From: Paenibacillus xylanexedens
GTDB lineage: Bacteria; Bacillota; Bacilli; Paenibacillales; Paenibacillaceae
DNA: 64,000 nucleotides
Direction: 5' to 3'
Assembly: GCF_001908275.1 (NCBI RefSeq)
Contig: NZ_CP018620.1
Coordinates: forward strand, 4,898,001-4,962,000
Numbering within the stretch: the first letter of the stretch is position 1; each line of letters starts with the position of its first letter. The position numbers and the translations under genes were made by a program. The notes below the pieces were generated by a model. The model did not search any database and had not been told where the DNA came from. It worked only from the letters and a program-made list of their open reading frames with translations. Positions 7,467 to 15,760 of this stretch are shown one piece after another.

Positions 7467-8486
7467 TTAATCCACATTTACAGGCTCGATCACTTCGAAT
7501 AAAAATGGATTACCATTTAAATATTCTCTAATGTATGCTTGGGCATACTTTTGTTCATCGATTAAACTGGTTGTTTCTCTTGGATCAGAGGAGTGATGGC
7601 AGGAGTTCTCGATCATGAACATGACAAAAAAACATTCCAGATCCCGAATATAGTCCGTTTCCAACTTCCTAATACTCTCATAACCTTGGATAAGCATCCA
7701 TCGATGCTTTGGCCAAAGCTCCAATATGGTGCCTGCCATATCGTAGAGATAATATCCGTACCCACATCTTCCAAAATCAATCGGATAGGGTTGATTATCC
7801 TCAAATACCATATTACCGGTATGTAAATCAGCATGAATGAGCCCATAGTTATGTTCACTTGGATGCATCGTGGTAAGTTGGGATACAACCTTCTCAGCTG
7901 CATCTTGATACAGCTTCCATCCCTCTTCGGATAAAAAACGCTCATAGTAACGTTCCAACTTAGCCATTTCACGTTTAAAACTTTCTACTCCCCAAGTAGG
8001 TCTTACAAAATCAGAAGGTGGATTGAAATCCTTTGCTGCTTCATGGAGCCTGCTCATCAATACACCCATATTATATGCTTGACTATCTGTAAATTCACCT
8101 GCTACTTTTTCACCCTCTATCCATCGCATCATCGTTATATAAGGGCGCCTATATCCTGTCTCTGTTTCGATGTCCAATACATAAATACCATCACAATTTG
8201 CCATCCCTTCTGGTACATTTAGATCTTTCGATTTGTTCAGGGCTTGTAACAGTAGCAGCTCCGAACGAATTTCCTCTCTGCTTAATCGGTCCGAATGAAT
8301 GCGAAGTAAATAATTGTTATCTGTACTGGTTTCAATTTTATACGTGATCGTATCGGATAGTTGAATAAACTGGATGTTATCCCATTCTAAGTTATACTTT
8401 CGAATTGCAGATAAAGCGACTTTCCTTGCTCTGATTAATAACGCCAGCCGTTCTTCATCAGTATCAAATCTAAAAAAATCATTCAT
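7467..8486 (-). CDS. APH/choline-kinase-family phosphotransferase
   Basis: 339 residues, soluble, with the eukaryotic-like kinase fold. The N-lobe has YLLRIHSD (the ATP-anchoring strand) and the C-lobe has the catalytic loop IHADLHTGN (217-225) and the metal-binding IDFGRCGYGYYLYDM (Asp237). The pattern is closest to the SrkA/homoserine-kinase type II-like group of the aminoglycoside phosphotransferase family, which phosphorylates hydroxyls on small molecules or proteins. The substrate cannot be read from sequence, and calling it a resistance gene would be unjustified. Start ATG at 8486 with GGGGGG upstream. It stands alone and intact among broken genes. Confidence 0.85.
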   Translation of the reverse strand: MNDFFRFDTDEERLALLIRARKVALSAIRKYNLEWDNIQFIQLSDTITYKIETSTDNNYLLRIHSDRLSREEIRSELLLLQALNKSKDLNVPEGMANCDGIYVLDIETETGYRRPYITMMRWIEGEKVAGEFTDSQAYNMGVLMSRLHEAAKDFNPPSDFVRPTWGVESFKREMAKLERYYERFLSEEGWKLYQDAAEKVVSQLTTMHPSEHNYGLIHADLHTGNMVFEDNQPYPIDFGRCGYGYYLYDMAGTILELWPKHRWMLIQGYESIRKLETDYIRDLECFFVMFMIENSCHHSSDPRETTSLIDEQKYAQAYIREYLNGNPFLFEVIEPVNVD

Positions 8487-8605
8487 TTGTTATCCCCCTG
8501 CAGTTTTTATTTTATGAAGTAAATCAACTACTTCTCTTATATGTTATTATAACGATAGTAAAAGCTTGAAAATATGTAATAAACAATTTAAACTATACTA
8601 TACAC

Positions 8606-8646
8606 AAAAAAGTCACATTAGGATTTCTTCCAATGCGACTTTTGTT
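8606..8646 (-). terminator. intrinsic terminator downstream of the broken CD3324-family gene
   Basis: On the minus strand AAAGTCGCATT pairs with AATGTGACTTT across a 12-nt loop, followed by a T run. It begins only a few bases after the pseudogene stop, confirming that this was once a proper gene 3' end. Confidence 0.75.
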
Positions 8647-8652
8647 AAGCTA

Positions 8653-8916
8653 TTATTTTGTATAAACGATCTTTTTAATAGTATCGCTTGAAAGGAAAAA
8701 TCGATCTGAAAGTTTCTCGATAGTGTCACCATCGAGAAACTTTCGCCGGATTCCATCATTTCTAAGATTATAATTTTTCTGCTGCCTGAATTTTCACCCC
8801 GATTTTTAACGCAAACCTTTTGATTTAGGGACGCAAACCAATCCACCGTTCATATACTTTTGTATTTCATTTAGTAATTCTTCCGGAAAGATGCTGTCGG
8901 CATTTACATATCTCAT
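8653..8916 (-). pseudogene. CD3324-family protein gene with two frameshifts
   Basis: An ATG at 8916 with AAGGAG eight bases upstream opens MRYVNADSIFPEELLNEI, then QKYMNGGLVCVPKSKG. The frame then changes to VKNRGENSGSRK and changes again to NYNLRNDGIRR, then KFLDGDTIEKLSDRF and FLSSDTIKKIVYTK. Joined, the pieces give the full CD3324-family pattern (about 87 residues) with a C-terminal helix-turn-helix-like part. The frame breaks lie near 8815 and 8785. In the annotated frame the protein stops at residue 37. Start, ribosome binding site and terminator are all intact, so decay looks recent, or these are sequencing errors at short A runs. Confidence 0.78.
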
Positions 8917-9479
8917 GATAGCCGCTCCTTAAAATAGTTGAATTTTAATGTAGCAAAGTCTACACTATAACAATTATCACTATCCAGATTTAAACGGTTA
9001 CTTATATTATTAGCTCTATACAAACAACCGCCGTTGTTCATAAAATAGACTTTGCATAGAACATATCTCGAACATTGTCATAGTGTCTCTCCTTCCTAAA
9101 TAACATTCAAACTAAAATATGTCTTCATCGGAAATAGAATGCTATCTCAATAGTAAGATATTACTTCAAGTGGGCGAAGTGTCAACACTATACAATTAAG
9201 TCGTTTGAGCTAAACTGTCATATCTCATCTATTCCTTACGAACCATCAATATTAGATACTCCACATGTATCGAGTACGTGAATACTTTAAGCTCCTTCCT
9301 GCAAACTCAGCGTTGCCGATGCGATATCCAGTTCAATTCTCTGCTTTATCACTAGCGATGATATGGTTCACCTCAGTTAATCTTAAACTAAACTGCCCGC
9401 CAGCTTAATGAATTAGAGCAGTGACAAGTAGTTAAATACTTATCTAATCGGTAATCAGATCATTTCCTTTTCGGCAATC
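8917..9479. other. intergenic stretch before repeat copy 2
   Basis: It holds one tiny candidate reading frame (separate entry at 9016-9081) and, at 9426-9456, a 31-base sequence (AAGTAGTTAAATACTTATCT...) that recurs at 4981-5011 with a single mismatch. The reason for that recurrence is not clear. Nothing else was recognised. Confidence 0.5.
9016..9081 (-). CDS. 21-residue peptide, possible decayed holin-like toxin
   Basis: ATG at 9081 preceded by AAGGAGAG at a good distance, encoding MTMFEICSMQSLFYEQRRLF and one more residue. The MTMFE start and strong ribosome binding site recall small 'holin-like' type I toxins of Bacillota, but the hydrophobic helix those need is missing, so it may be a frameshifted relic or chance. 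Low confidence. Confidence 0.22.
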   Translation of the reverse strand: MTMFEICSMQSLFYEQRRLFV

Positions 9480-9830
9480 GGTACAAGTTCTGGTCTCGAA
9501 CCAAGGACAAGAACTTTAAAGCTAAAGTATGATCAAATCCTGTGAAATAGGGTAGAATTGTTTTAGTTGCTTTTCCGCAAGAAACCTCTGCACTAATTTA
9601 AACATAGTTATTGGAGCCAAATATGACTCCTGCACAAACGAGCCTTAGTTACCGAAGGCTCGTTTTTTGATGCATCATTGTAAAATATCTTTCCAATTCT
9701 AATTCAAAGCTTTTTCTTCTTACATCTTTCAACAACAACATTTTACTGCTCTGTTTAATAATTTGTTTAACTTACGCTTACATCGCCGTGAGGCGGTTTT
9801 ACATACACAAAAAAGGAACTAACGTTTCTA
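9480..9830 (+). repeat. 351-bp imperfect direct repeat, copy 2
   Basis: Partner of 6358-6708. The right end lies at the N-terminal edge of the integrase frame, so the first residues of the integrase are either encoded by or replaced by repeat sequence. Both copies have the same orientation as the integrase. Confidence 0.8.
9613..9668 (+). ncRNA. conserved two-hairpin core of the repeat, copy 2 (candidate RNA 3' end/terminator)
   Basis: GGAG...CTCC (9613-9630) then ACGAGCCTT...AAGGCTCGT with a run of T ending at about 9668. Stem bases are identical to copy 1. It lies about 170 bp upstream of the integrase frame, so it could also act as an attenuator. Confidence 0.5.
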
Positions 9831-9836
9831 TTAGTA

Positions 9837-10953
9837 GGAAGCTGGAGGTATCGGTTAATGTACACCGATCCGTTCACTCAACAACAAAAAGAGAAATCTG
9901 AGGCTGGTTTTCGAACTAAACCAGAGGCTGAACTGGCTGCTGCTGAATTTTTAAGGCAGCTCAAACAAGGGTTCGAACAATCCGACATTCCTTTGGTAGA
10001 TTACATTCGAAATTGGATAAATAACTACAAAAAAGGAGTTGTACGAAAGAATACAATCAAACTACATGAAAACAACTTAAACACCCATATTAAACCTTAT
10101 TTTAAGCGTCTGATGCTCAAAGATTTAAAACCAGATATGTATCAGGTCTTTTTGGACTCTCTGTTTAAAAAGGGACTCAGTAAACGTACGGTCGAGATCA
10201 TCAACTCTACTGTATACTCAGCCACGGAGCATGCATTGATTCAAGGGAAGATATTACGCAATCCATGTAAAGGTTCAATTATTAAAGGAGAGCACAAAAA
10301 GAAGACGATCCAATTCATTGATTCTGAAGACATTCCCAAATTCCTTCACACGGCCCGAGGGTATGGGTACATTTATTGGATTTTCTTCAAATTTCTTATT
10401 GAAACGGGTTTACGAAAAGGTGAAGCTGCCGCTCTCAGGTGGTCGGATATCAATTTCAAAGAAAAGACGATCCGCGTGGATGAAACACTCGATTTTCAAG
10501 CCGGAGACGAGGACGAACTTTTCGGAGATACAAAAACCGGAAATTCTACCCGCACCATTAGTGTAAGTAACGGAATCATAAATGATTTGAGGTATCATGC
10601 TTCATGGCAGAATCAAAATAAGATCAATTTAGGGGAGTCCATGTACAGACACGATTTAGATCTCGTCTTGTGCAGGAATGATGGTAGTCCGATGCCTAAA
10701 TCCAGTCTTTTTATGCTTCGAAGAGAATTTGAGAAAAGCGGGTTTAAGTGAGGATTTAACAATTCATTCTTTGAGACATACTTGTGCTGTGCTGTTACTT
10801 GAGGCTGAAGCTGATATGAAATTTGTAAAAGAGCAACTGGGCCACGGCAGCATTCAAATTAAGTCGGATGTATATGCCCACATTTCTTCTAAAATCCAGA
10901 AAAACAACATGGATAAGTTCGAAGTATTTACTAAAGGTATTCTTCAAGATTAA
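9837..10953 (+). pseudogene. phage/ICE-type tyrosine integrase, frameshifted and 5'-damaged
   Basis: Domains in order: an AP2-like arm-binding N-terminus (GSWRYRLMYTDPFT.QQKEKS), a SAM-like core-binding domain with TVEIINSTVYSATEHAL, and a catalytic domain. The catalytic Arg is in TGLRKGEAAALRW. The frame stops at 10749 (FEKSGFK), and the rest continues in another frame from about 10735: KAGLSEDLTIHSLRHT, GHGSIQI, and the nucleophile Tyr in SDVYAHIS. All catalytic residues (R, H-x-x-R, H, Y) exist but in two frames, so the product would lack the nucleophile. The usual initiating codon and ribosome binding site are not present upstream of GSWRYR. Family: integrases of Bacillus temperate phages and ICEs. 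Confidence 0.88.
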
Positions 10954-10954
10954 A

Positions 10955-11018
10955 TTTTTGTGGGCATTTTGTGGGCACTCTCGTTTTATTTGAATTCATA
11001 ATGTTTTGCCCACAAAAA
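10955..11018 (+). repeat. TTTTGTGGGCA repeats downstream of the integrase (candidate att/arm sites)
   Basis: TTTTTGTGGGCA (10955-10966) is immediately followed by TTTTGTGGGCA (10967-10977). An inverted copy TGCCCACAAAAA lies at about 11007-11018. Repeats of this kind often follow the 3' end of phage integrase genes, where arm-type sites and the attachment core lie. No second att copy was found in the window. Confidence 0.5.
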
Positions 11019-11053
11019 GAAAAACCCCTCACGCCATGTGGCGCAAGGGATTC
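11018..11053 (-). terminator. glnA terminator
   Basis: Minus-strand hairpin CCCTTGCGCCA...TGGCGTGAGGG with two internal mismatches, followed by GTTTTTCTTTTTG. It starts right after the glnA stop codon and partly abuts the integrase-linked repeats. Confidence 0.78.
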
Positions 11054-11058
11054 GGGGA

Positions 11059-12387
11059 TTAGTACAACGTGATATATTGATCGCGTTCCCATTGGTGGAC
11101 TTGTGTTCTATACATATCCCACTCAATTTCTTTCAGCTCATAGAAGTGAGCCAAGGCGTGGTCGCCGAGAGCATCACAGATGACTTCGCTGCGGATCAAT
11201 TCATTCAATGCTTCTTTCAGGTCAGCTGGCAAGCTTGGAATGCCTTCTTCCACACGCTCTTCTTCTGACATGATGTAGATGTTACGGTCAATTGGAGTTG
11301 GTAAGGAAAGCTCACGTTTGATTCCGTCCAGACCTGCTTTTAACAGAACAGACAAAGCCAGGTAAGGGTTAGCAGCCGGATCCGGGTTACGAACCTCAAC
11401 ACGTGTACTCAGACCACGGGAAGCTGGAATACGAATCATTGGGCTACGGTTACTAGCAGACCATGCTACATAACAAGGTGCTTCATAACCTGGTACAAGA
11501 CGTTTGTATGAGTTCACAGTTGGGTTAGTAATTGCTGCAAACGCACGTGCGTGCTTCAGAGTTCCAGCCATGAAGTGACGAGCAGTTTTGCTCAGACCCA
11601 ACTCGTCCGACTCATCAACAAATGCGTTCTCATTGCCTTTGAACAAGGATTGGTTACAGTGCATACCGGATCCGTTCATACCAAACAGCGGTTTCGGCAT
11701 GAATGTAGCATGTAAACCATGCTGACGTGCAATCGTTTTAACAACGAGTTTGAACGTTTGGATCTGGTCAGCAGCTTTCAGAGCATCAGCATATTTAAAG
11801 TCAATCTCATGCTGACCTGGAGCTACCTCATGGTGGGAAGCTTCGATCTCAAAGCCCATTTCTTCAAGTGTGATAACGATGTCACGACGACAGTTTTCAC
11901 CAAGATCCGTAGGCGCAAGATCGAAATAACCACCTTGGTCATTCAGTTCGTTAGTTGGGTTTCCTTTTTCGTCTGTTTTGAACAAGAAGAACTCGGGTTC
12001 AGGACCAACGTTAAAGGAAGTGAATCCCATATCTTGGGCTTCCTTCAGGTTTCGTTTCAAGATGCCACGTGGATCTCCTGGGAACGGATTACCATCCGGA
12101 AGATATACGTCGCAAATCAGACGTGCAACACGGTTCTCTGCAACCCATGGGAAAATAAGCCAAGAATCTAGATCTGGATAGAGGTACATGTCGGACTCTT
12201 CAATACGTACATAACCTTCAATGGAAGATCCATCGAACATCATTTTGTTATCCAGAGCCTTAGTCAACTGACTCACAGGAATCTCAACGTTTTTGATAGC
12301 TCCAAGCAAATCAGTAAATTGCAATCGAATGAATCGTACGTTTTCTTCTTTCGAAATGCGGAGAATGTCTTCTTTTGTATAACTCAC
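11059..12387 (-). CDS. glnA: glutamine synthetase, type I
   Basis: 442 residues. Catalyses ATP-dependent condensation of glutamate and ammonia, and in Bacillota also transmits the glutamine signal to GlnR and TnrA when feedback-inhibited. The beta-grasp N-terminus carries [19 protein letters not shown] and DGSSIEG. The ATP site and catalytic core show [37 protein letters not shown] and the Arg-rich [21 protein letters not shown]. There is no adenylylation region, as expected for the GSI-alpha form. The start is a GTG at 12387 with GGGAGAGG upstream. It forms an operon with glnR, 129 bp upstream. Confidence 0.98.
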   Translation of the reverse strand: MSYTKEDILRISKEENVRFIRLQFTDLLGAIKNVEIPVSQLTKALDNKMMFDGSSIEGYVRIEESDMYLYPDLDSWLIFPWVAENRVARLICDVYLPDGNPFPGDPRGILKRNLKEAQDMGFTSFNVGPEPEFFLFKTDEKGNPTNELNDQGGYFDLAPTDLGENCRRDIVITLEEMGFEIEASHHEVAPGQHEIDFKYADALKAADQIQTFKLVVKTIARQHGLHATFMPKPLFGMNGSGMHCNQSLFKGNENAFVDESDELGLSKTARHFMAGTLKHARAFAAITNPTVNSYKRLVPGYEAPCYVAWSASNRSPMIRIPASRGLSTRVEVRNPDPAANPYLALSVLLKAGLDGIKRELSLPTPIDRNIYIMSEEERVEEGIPSLPADLKEALNELIRSEVICDALGDHALAHFYELKEIEWDMYRTQVHQWERDQYITLY

Positions 12388-12516
12388 TATAACCTCTCCC
12401 TTTCTTATCTGCGTATTTGGCTTGCCTGTTATATTTGTACATTAGAAAGTTCCACGGGTCAAGGAGTCTCACACGAAAAGTGCATGTTTTCCCCTCACTC
12501 GCCAAGTTATGCGAAT

Positions 12517-12930
12517 TTAGTTTTTATTAAAGAATCGGGAAAGCTCTCCCTGAATGAGAGATACTTGTCCTGGTCTCTTACCTGATACAAGCTGCTGCTT
12601 CAGCAAGCGATGCAACTGCGTATCGGACAGCTCTCTGCGTTTAACTTCAGTATCTGGCGTGATAACTGTAGCTTCCTCGGATTCTTTTGAAACAGGATTC
12701 ATCACTTGTTTGATGCCCGCGATGTTAACTCCTTTTTCAATCAAAGCCTTGATCTCTAACAATCTCTCTACGTCATTAAAAGAGAATAACCGTTGATTAC
12801 CTGACGTTCTCGCAGGAACGATCAAGCTGTGCTGCTCATAGTAACGAATCTGACGTGCAGATAGATCCGTAAGTTTCATTACAATACCAATTGGGAATAA
12901 GGCCATATTTCTGCGGATTTCATCACCCAT
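12517..12930 (-). CDS. glnR: GlnR, MerR-family nitrogen repressor
   Basis: 137 residues from the ATG at 12930 (MGDEIRRN), which has GGAAGG nine bases upstream. The N-terminal MerR-type winged helix contains LFPIGIVMKLTDLSARQIRYYE and NQRLFSFNDVERLLEIK. The C-terminal tail ending GELSRFFNKN matches the autoinhibitory/GS-interacting tail of Bacillus GlnR. With excess glutamine, GlnR represses glnRA and other nitrogen genes. Gene order glnR-glnA is the classic one. I found no clear TGTNA-N7-TNACA site in the promoter region by eye. Confidence 0.96.
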   Translation of the reverse strand: MGDEIRRNMALFPIGIVMKLTDLSARQIRYYEQHSLIVPARTSGNQRLFSFNDVERLLEIKALIEKGVNIAGIKQVMNPVSKESEEATVITPDTEVKRRELSDTQLHRLLKQQLVSGKRPGQVSLIQGELSRFFNKN

Positions 12931-12965
12931 GTTCATCAACCTTCCAGTCATCTATTCTTCACCCT

Positions 12966-12995
12966 ATTGTACATTTAGTTATTACCAAGTGTCAA
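12966..12995 (-). promoter_or_regulatory. glnRA promoter
   Basis: Minus-strand -35 TTGACA (12990-12995) and -10 TACAAT (12966-12971) with an 18-bp spacer, about 36 bp upstream of the glnR start. A near-ideal sigma-A promoter. Confidence 0.75.
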
Positions 12996-13012
12996 TGACG
13001 TGTTAGATAAAC

Positions 13013-14266
13013 TCACAATAATTTACGATCTTTCATAGTCTGTAACGCCATCAAAACGCCATATTTGACATGAGAGTACGTTAATCCGCCTTGCATATAC
13101 CCGATATACGGCTCCCGAATAGGCGCGTCGGCTGATAATTCCAGACTTCCACCCTGGATGAACGTACCTGCCGCCATAATGACAGGGTGCTCATAACCAG
13201 GCATATCCCACGGTTCAGGAACCACATGGCTATCCACAGCTGCTGCACGCTGAATCCCCTGTACGAAGGCGATCAGATGCTCGGCAGAGCTAAGCTTAAC
13301 AGCCTGGATCAGATCTGTGCGAGCTTCATTCCAGGCGGGTTTGGTTACAAATCCGGATTCAGCAAACATCGCAGCAGCAAACGTACTTCCTTTGATAGCT
13401 TGTCCTACAATTGTCGGTGCCATGTAAAGTCCTTGGTAGATGCCACGTGTTGTCCCCAGCATGGCTCCAACCTCTCCCCCAATTCCAGGGGCTGTTAGAC
13501 GATAAGCTGCCAGCTGTACGTATTGTTCCTTCCCACATATGTATCCACCGGTTTCCGCAATGCCTCCACCAGGATTCTTGATCAGTGATCCGGCCATCAG
13601 ATCAACTCCAACTTCTGTCGGTTCACGTTCCTCTGTGAATTCACCGTAACAATTATCTACGAATACGATGACATCCTCCTTCAGCGCTTTAACACGCGTA
13701 ACCATGTCAGCAATCTCAGCAACACAGAAGGATGAGCGCCAGTCATAACCACGTGAACGTTGAATCCCAATGACTTTTGTAGCCGGTGTAATGCTTTTTT
13801 CAACTGCTGCCCAATCCACTCCACCTTCATCAGCTAAGGCCGTCTCACGGTAACCGATGCCAAAATCGCGTAATGAACCTGTACCATCACCGGGTTCGCC
13901 AATAACTTTATGCAATGTGTCGTAAGGCTTACCCGTGATGTACAATAATTCGTCACCTGGACGCAAAACTCCAAAGAGAGCTGTACTAATCGTATGAGTA
14001 CCTGAAGCAAAATGAGGACGCACCAACGCGGCTTCCGCGCCGAAAACATCAGCATATACTTCATCAAGCACTTCACGGCCACGATCGTTATAGGCATAAC
14101 CTGTTGAACCTGCAAAGTGAAAATCACTTACTTTTCGCTGTTGGAAAGCATTAATCACCTTCCATTGATTGTGATCTGTGATCCGATCAATCTGTTGCAG
14201 TTGTCCTTCAATCTGACGCTCCACTTGACGTTGAAGTTCAGATATTTCTGAATCAAAGCTTACCAT
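13013..14266 (-). CDS. ynbB: methionine gamma-lyase-like PLP enzyme, YnbB family ('aluminium resistance')
   Basis: 417 residues of the fold-type I PLP family typified by Bacillus subtilis YnbB, related to cystathionine gamma-synthase. Features include the cofactor pocket FASGTHTIS, the aspartate loop DNCYGEF and the Schiff-base lysine in SLIKNPGGGIAETGGYI. The C-terminal part contains GGLTYSHVKYGV, strongly conserved in the family. The reaction in vivo is not well established; the old name 'aluminium resistance protein' says little. The start is an ATG at 14266 after AAGGGG. It sits between hflX and glnR exactly as in B. subtilis. Confidence 0.93.
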   Translation of the reverse strand: MVSFDSEISELQRQVERQIEGQLQQIDRITDHNQWKVINAFQQRKVSDFHFAGSTGYAYNDRGREVLDEVYADVFGAEAALVRPHFASGTHTISTALFGVLRPGDELLYITGKPYDTLHKVIGEPGDGTGSLRDFGIGYRETALADEGGVDWAAVEKSITPATKVIGIQRSRGYDWRSSFCVAEIADMVTRVKALKEDVIVFVDNCYGEFTEEREPTEVGVDLMAGSLIKNPGGGIAETGGYICGKEQYVQLAAYRLTAPGIGGEVGAMLGTTRGIYQGLYMAPTIVGQAIKGSTFAAAMFAESGFVTKPAWNEARTDLIQAVKLSSAEHLIAFVQGIQRAAAVDSHVVPEPWDMPGYEHPVIMAAGTFIQGGSLELSADAPIREPYIGYMQGGLTYSHVKYGVLMALQTMKDRKLL

Positions 14267-14349
14267 CTTACTTCATTCCCCTTCATAGCACGAATCTGAC
14301 GTCGAATATCCATTATCGTGTAACTTATCACATCAATATGTCATGAATA

Positions 14350-15636
14350 TTACAATTCAATGAATTCTTCAAGCATATAACCAAATTTCTCATATTCACC
14401 TTTTTGCAATTCAACTTCATAAATGACATCATTCTCTTCAAAGCTGGTCTCCACTACATCACCAATTTTATAGAGTACTGACGTAAGATCACCACGTTCT
14501 GCCGGAATACGGAAGCGCTTCGTATCACCTGTCAGCTCTGTCTGAATGAATTCACGGATTTTAAGCAGATCCTCCGAGTCTAATGCGCTTACTTTAATAT
14601 GGTCTTTATCCAATGGAAGCATCTCAAGCTGCTCTGGTGTGCACGCATCTTTTTTGTTATACAGGACTAACTGCGGCTTGTCCCCTGAACCAAGTTCTTG
14701 CAGAATCGTATTAACCGTCCGCATCTGATCTTCACGCATAGCTGATGAGGCGTCCACAACATGCAGGATCAGATCTGCCTCATTCACTTCCTCCAACGTT
14801 GCACGGAATGCTGCAATCAGATCATGCGGTAGATTTTGAATAAATCCAACCGTGTCGGTAAGTACGATTTCTTTTCCACTCGGAAGTTCCATCGTACGTG
14901 ATGTAGGATCCAATGTAGCGAATAGCTGATCTTGAATATACACATCTGCAGCCGTCAACTGCTTAAGCAAAGTTGATTTGCCAGCATTGGTATAACCAAC
15001 AAGGGCTACCTGGACAATACCTGTTTTTTTACGGCGTTCACGATGCAACTTACGATGACGTGTCAATTCTTCCAGATGACGTTTCAGATCATCGATACGA
15101 CCACGAATGTGACGGCGGTCTGTCTCCAGTTTGCTTTCACCTGGGCCTCTTGTTCCGATTCCGCCCCCGAGTCTGGACAGGTTCTTGCCATGACCCGACA
15201 ACCGTGGCAGCAAATAGCTATGTTGAGCCAATTCCACTTGAATGATACCTTCTCTAGTATTGGCCCGTTGTGCAAAGATGTCCAAAATCAATTGGGTACG
15301 ATCAATAATTTTGAGATCGAGGGTTTCTTCCAGATTACGAACCTGTGCACCTGACAATTCCTGATCAAAAATAGCCGTAGTTGCTCCGAGCTCCTCCGCG
15401 ATTGCACGGAGTTCTTCCACCTTACCTTTACCAATGAACCATTTGGTATCACGTTTTTCCCTGTTCTGAGAAAGTACACTTAGCACTTCCACTCCAGCTG
15501 TCTCAGCAAGTTTCACCAGTTCCTCTAAAGAGTACTCAGGGTTAATACCTGTACGTTTTACATCATCCGTAACAAGACTCACCAAGACGGCGCGATCTTT
15601 TTTGACCGTATCTGTATCATGTGTACCATTTGTCAT
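14350..15636 (-). CDS. hflX: GTPase HflX, ribosome-splitting factor
   Basis: About 428 residues. The N-terminal HflX-specific domain (EYSLEELVKLAETAGVEV, GKGKVEELRAIAEEL) and the coiled-coil linker with GPGESKLETDRRHIR precede the GTPase domain. The latter has G1 GYTNAGKST, G3 DTVGFI and G4 NKKD. HflX binds the 50S subunit and splits stalled or heat-damaged ribosomes. I prefer the ATG at 15636 (MTNGTHDT) over a GTG at 15648 because AGAGGGAG is too close to the latter. Its position next to ynbB is conserved. Confidence 0.95.
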   Translation of the reverse strand: MTNGTHDTDTVKKDRAVLVSLVTDDVKRTGINPEYSLEELVKLAETAGVEVLSVLSQNREKRDTKWFIGKGKVEELRAIAEELGATTAIFDQELSGAQVRNLEETLDLKIIDRTQLILDIFAQRANTREGIIQVELAQHSYLLPRLSGHGKNLSRLGGGIGTRGPGESKLETDRRHIRGRIDDLKRHLEELTRHRKLHRERRKKTGIVQVALVGYTNAGKSTLLKQLTAADVYIQDQLFATLDPTSRTMELPSGKEIVLTDTVGFIQNLPHDLIAAFRATLEEVNEADLILHVVDASSAMREDQMRTVNTILQELGSGDKPQLVLYNKKDACTPEQLEMLPLDKDHIKVSALDSEDLLKIREFIQTELTGDTKRFRIPAERGDLTSVLYKIGDVVETSFEENDVIYEVELQKGEYEKFGYMLEEFIEL

Positions 15637-15760
15637 GTATATGTTCACTCCCTCTAATTACTAAATTAATCCATTGATATACATTGCCACGAATATGCCA
15701 TGGCATGCCTTAAGCCGAACCGGTTGGCCCGGCCGGCTGGTGTAAAAACTATATTATCGC

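Noticed and set aside
7467..8486. Aminoglycoside resistance gene
   Set aside because: The fold is the aminoglycoside phosphotransferase family, but the sequence groups better with SrkA/homoserine-kinase-like kinases; nothing supports antibiotic specificity.
12931..13012. GlnR/TnrA operator in the glnRA promoter
   Set aside because: Expected from biology, but no TGTNA-N7-TNACA match could be found by eye, so I do not claim one.
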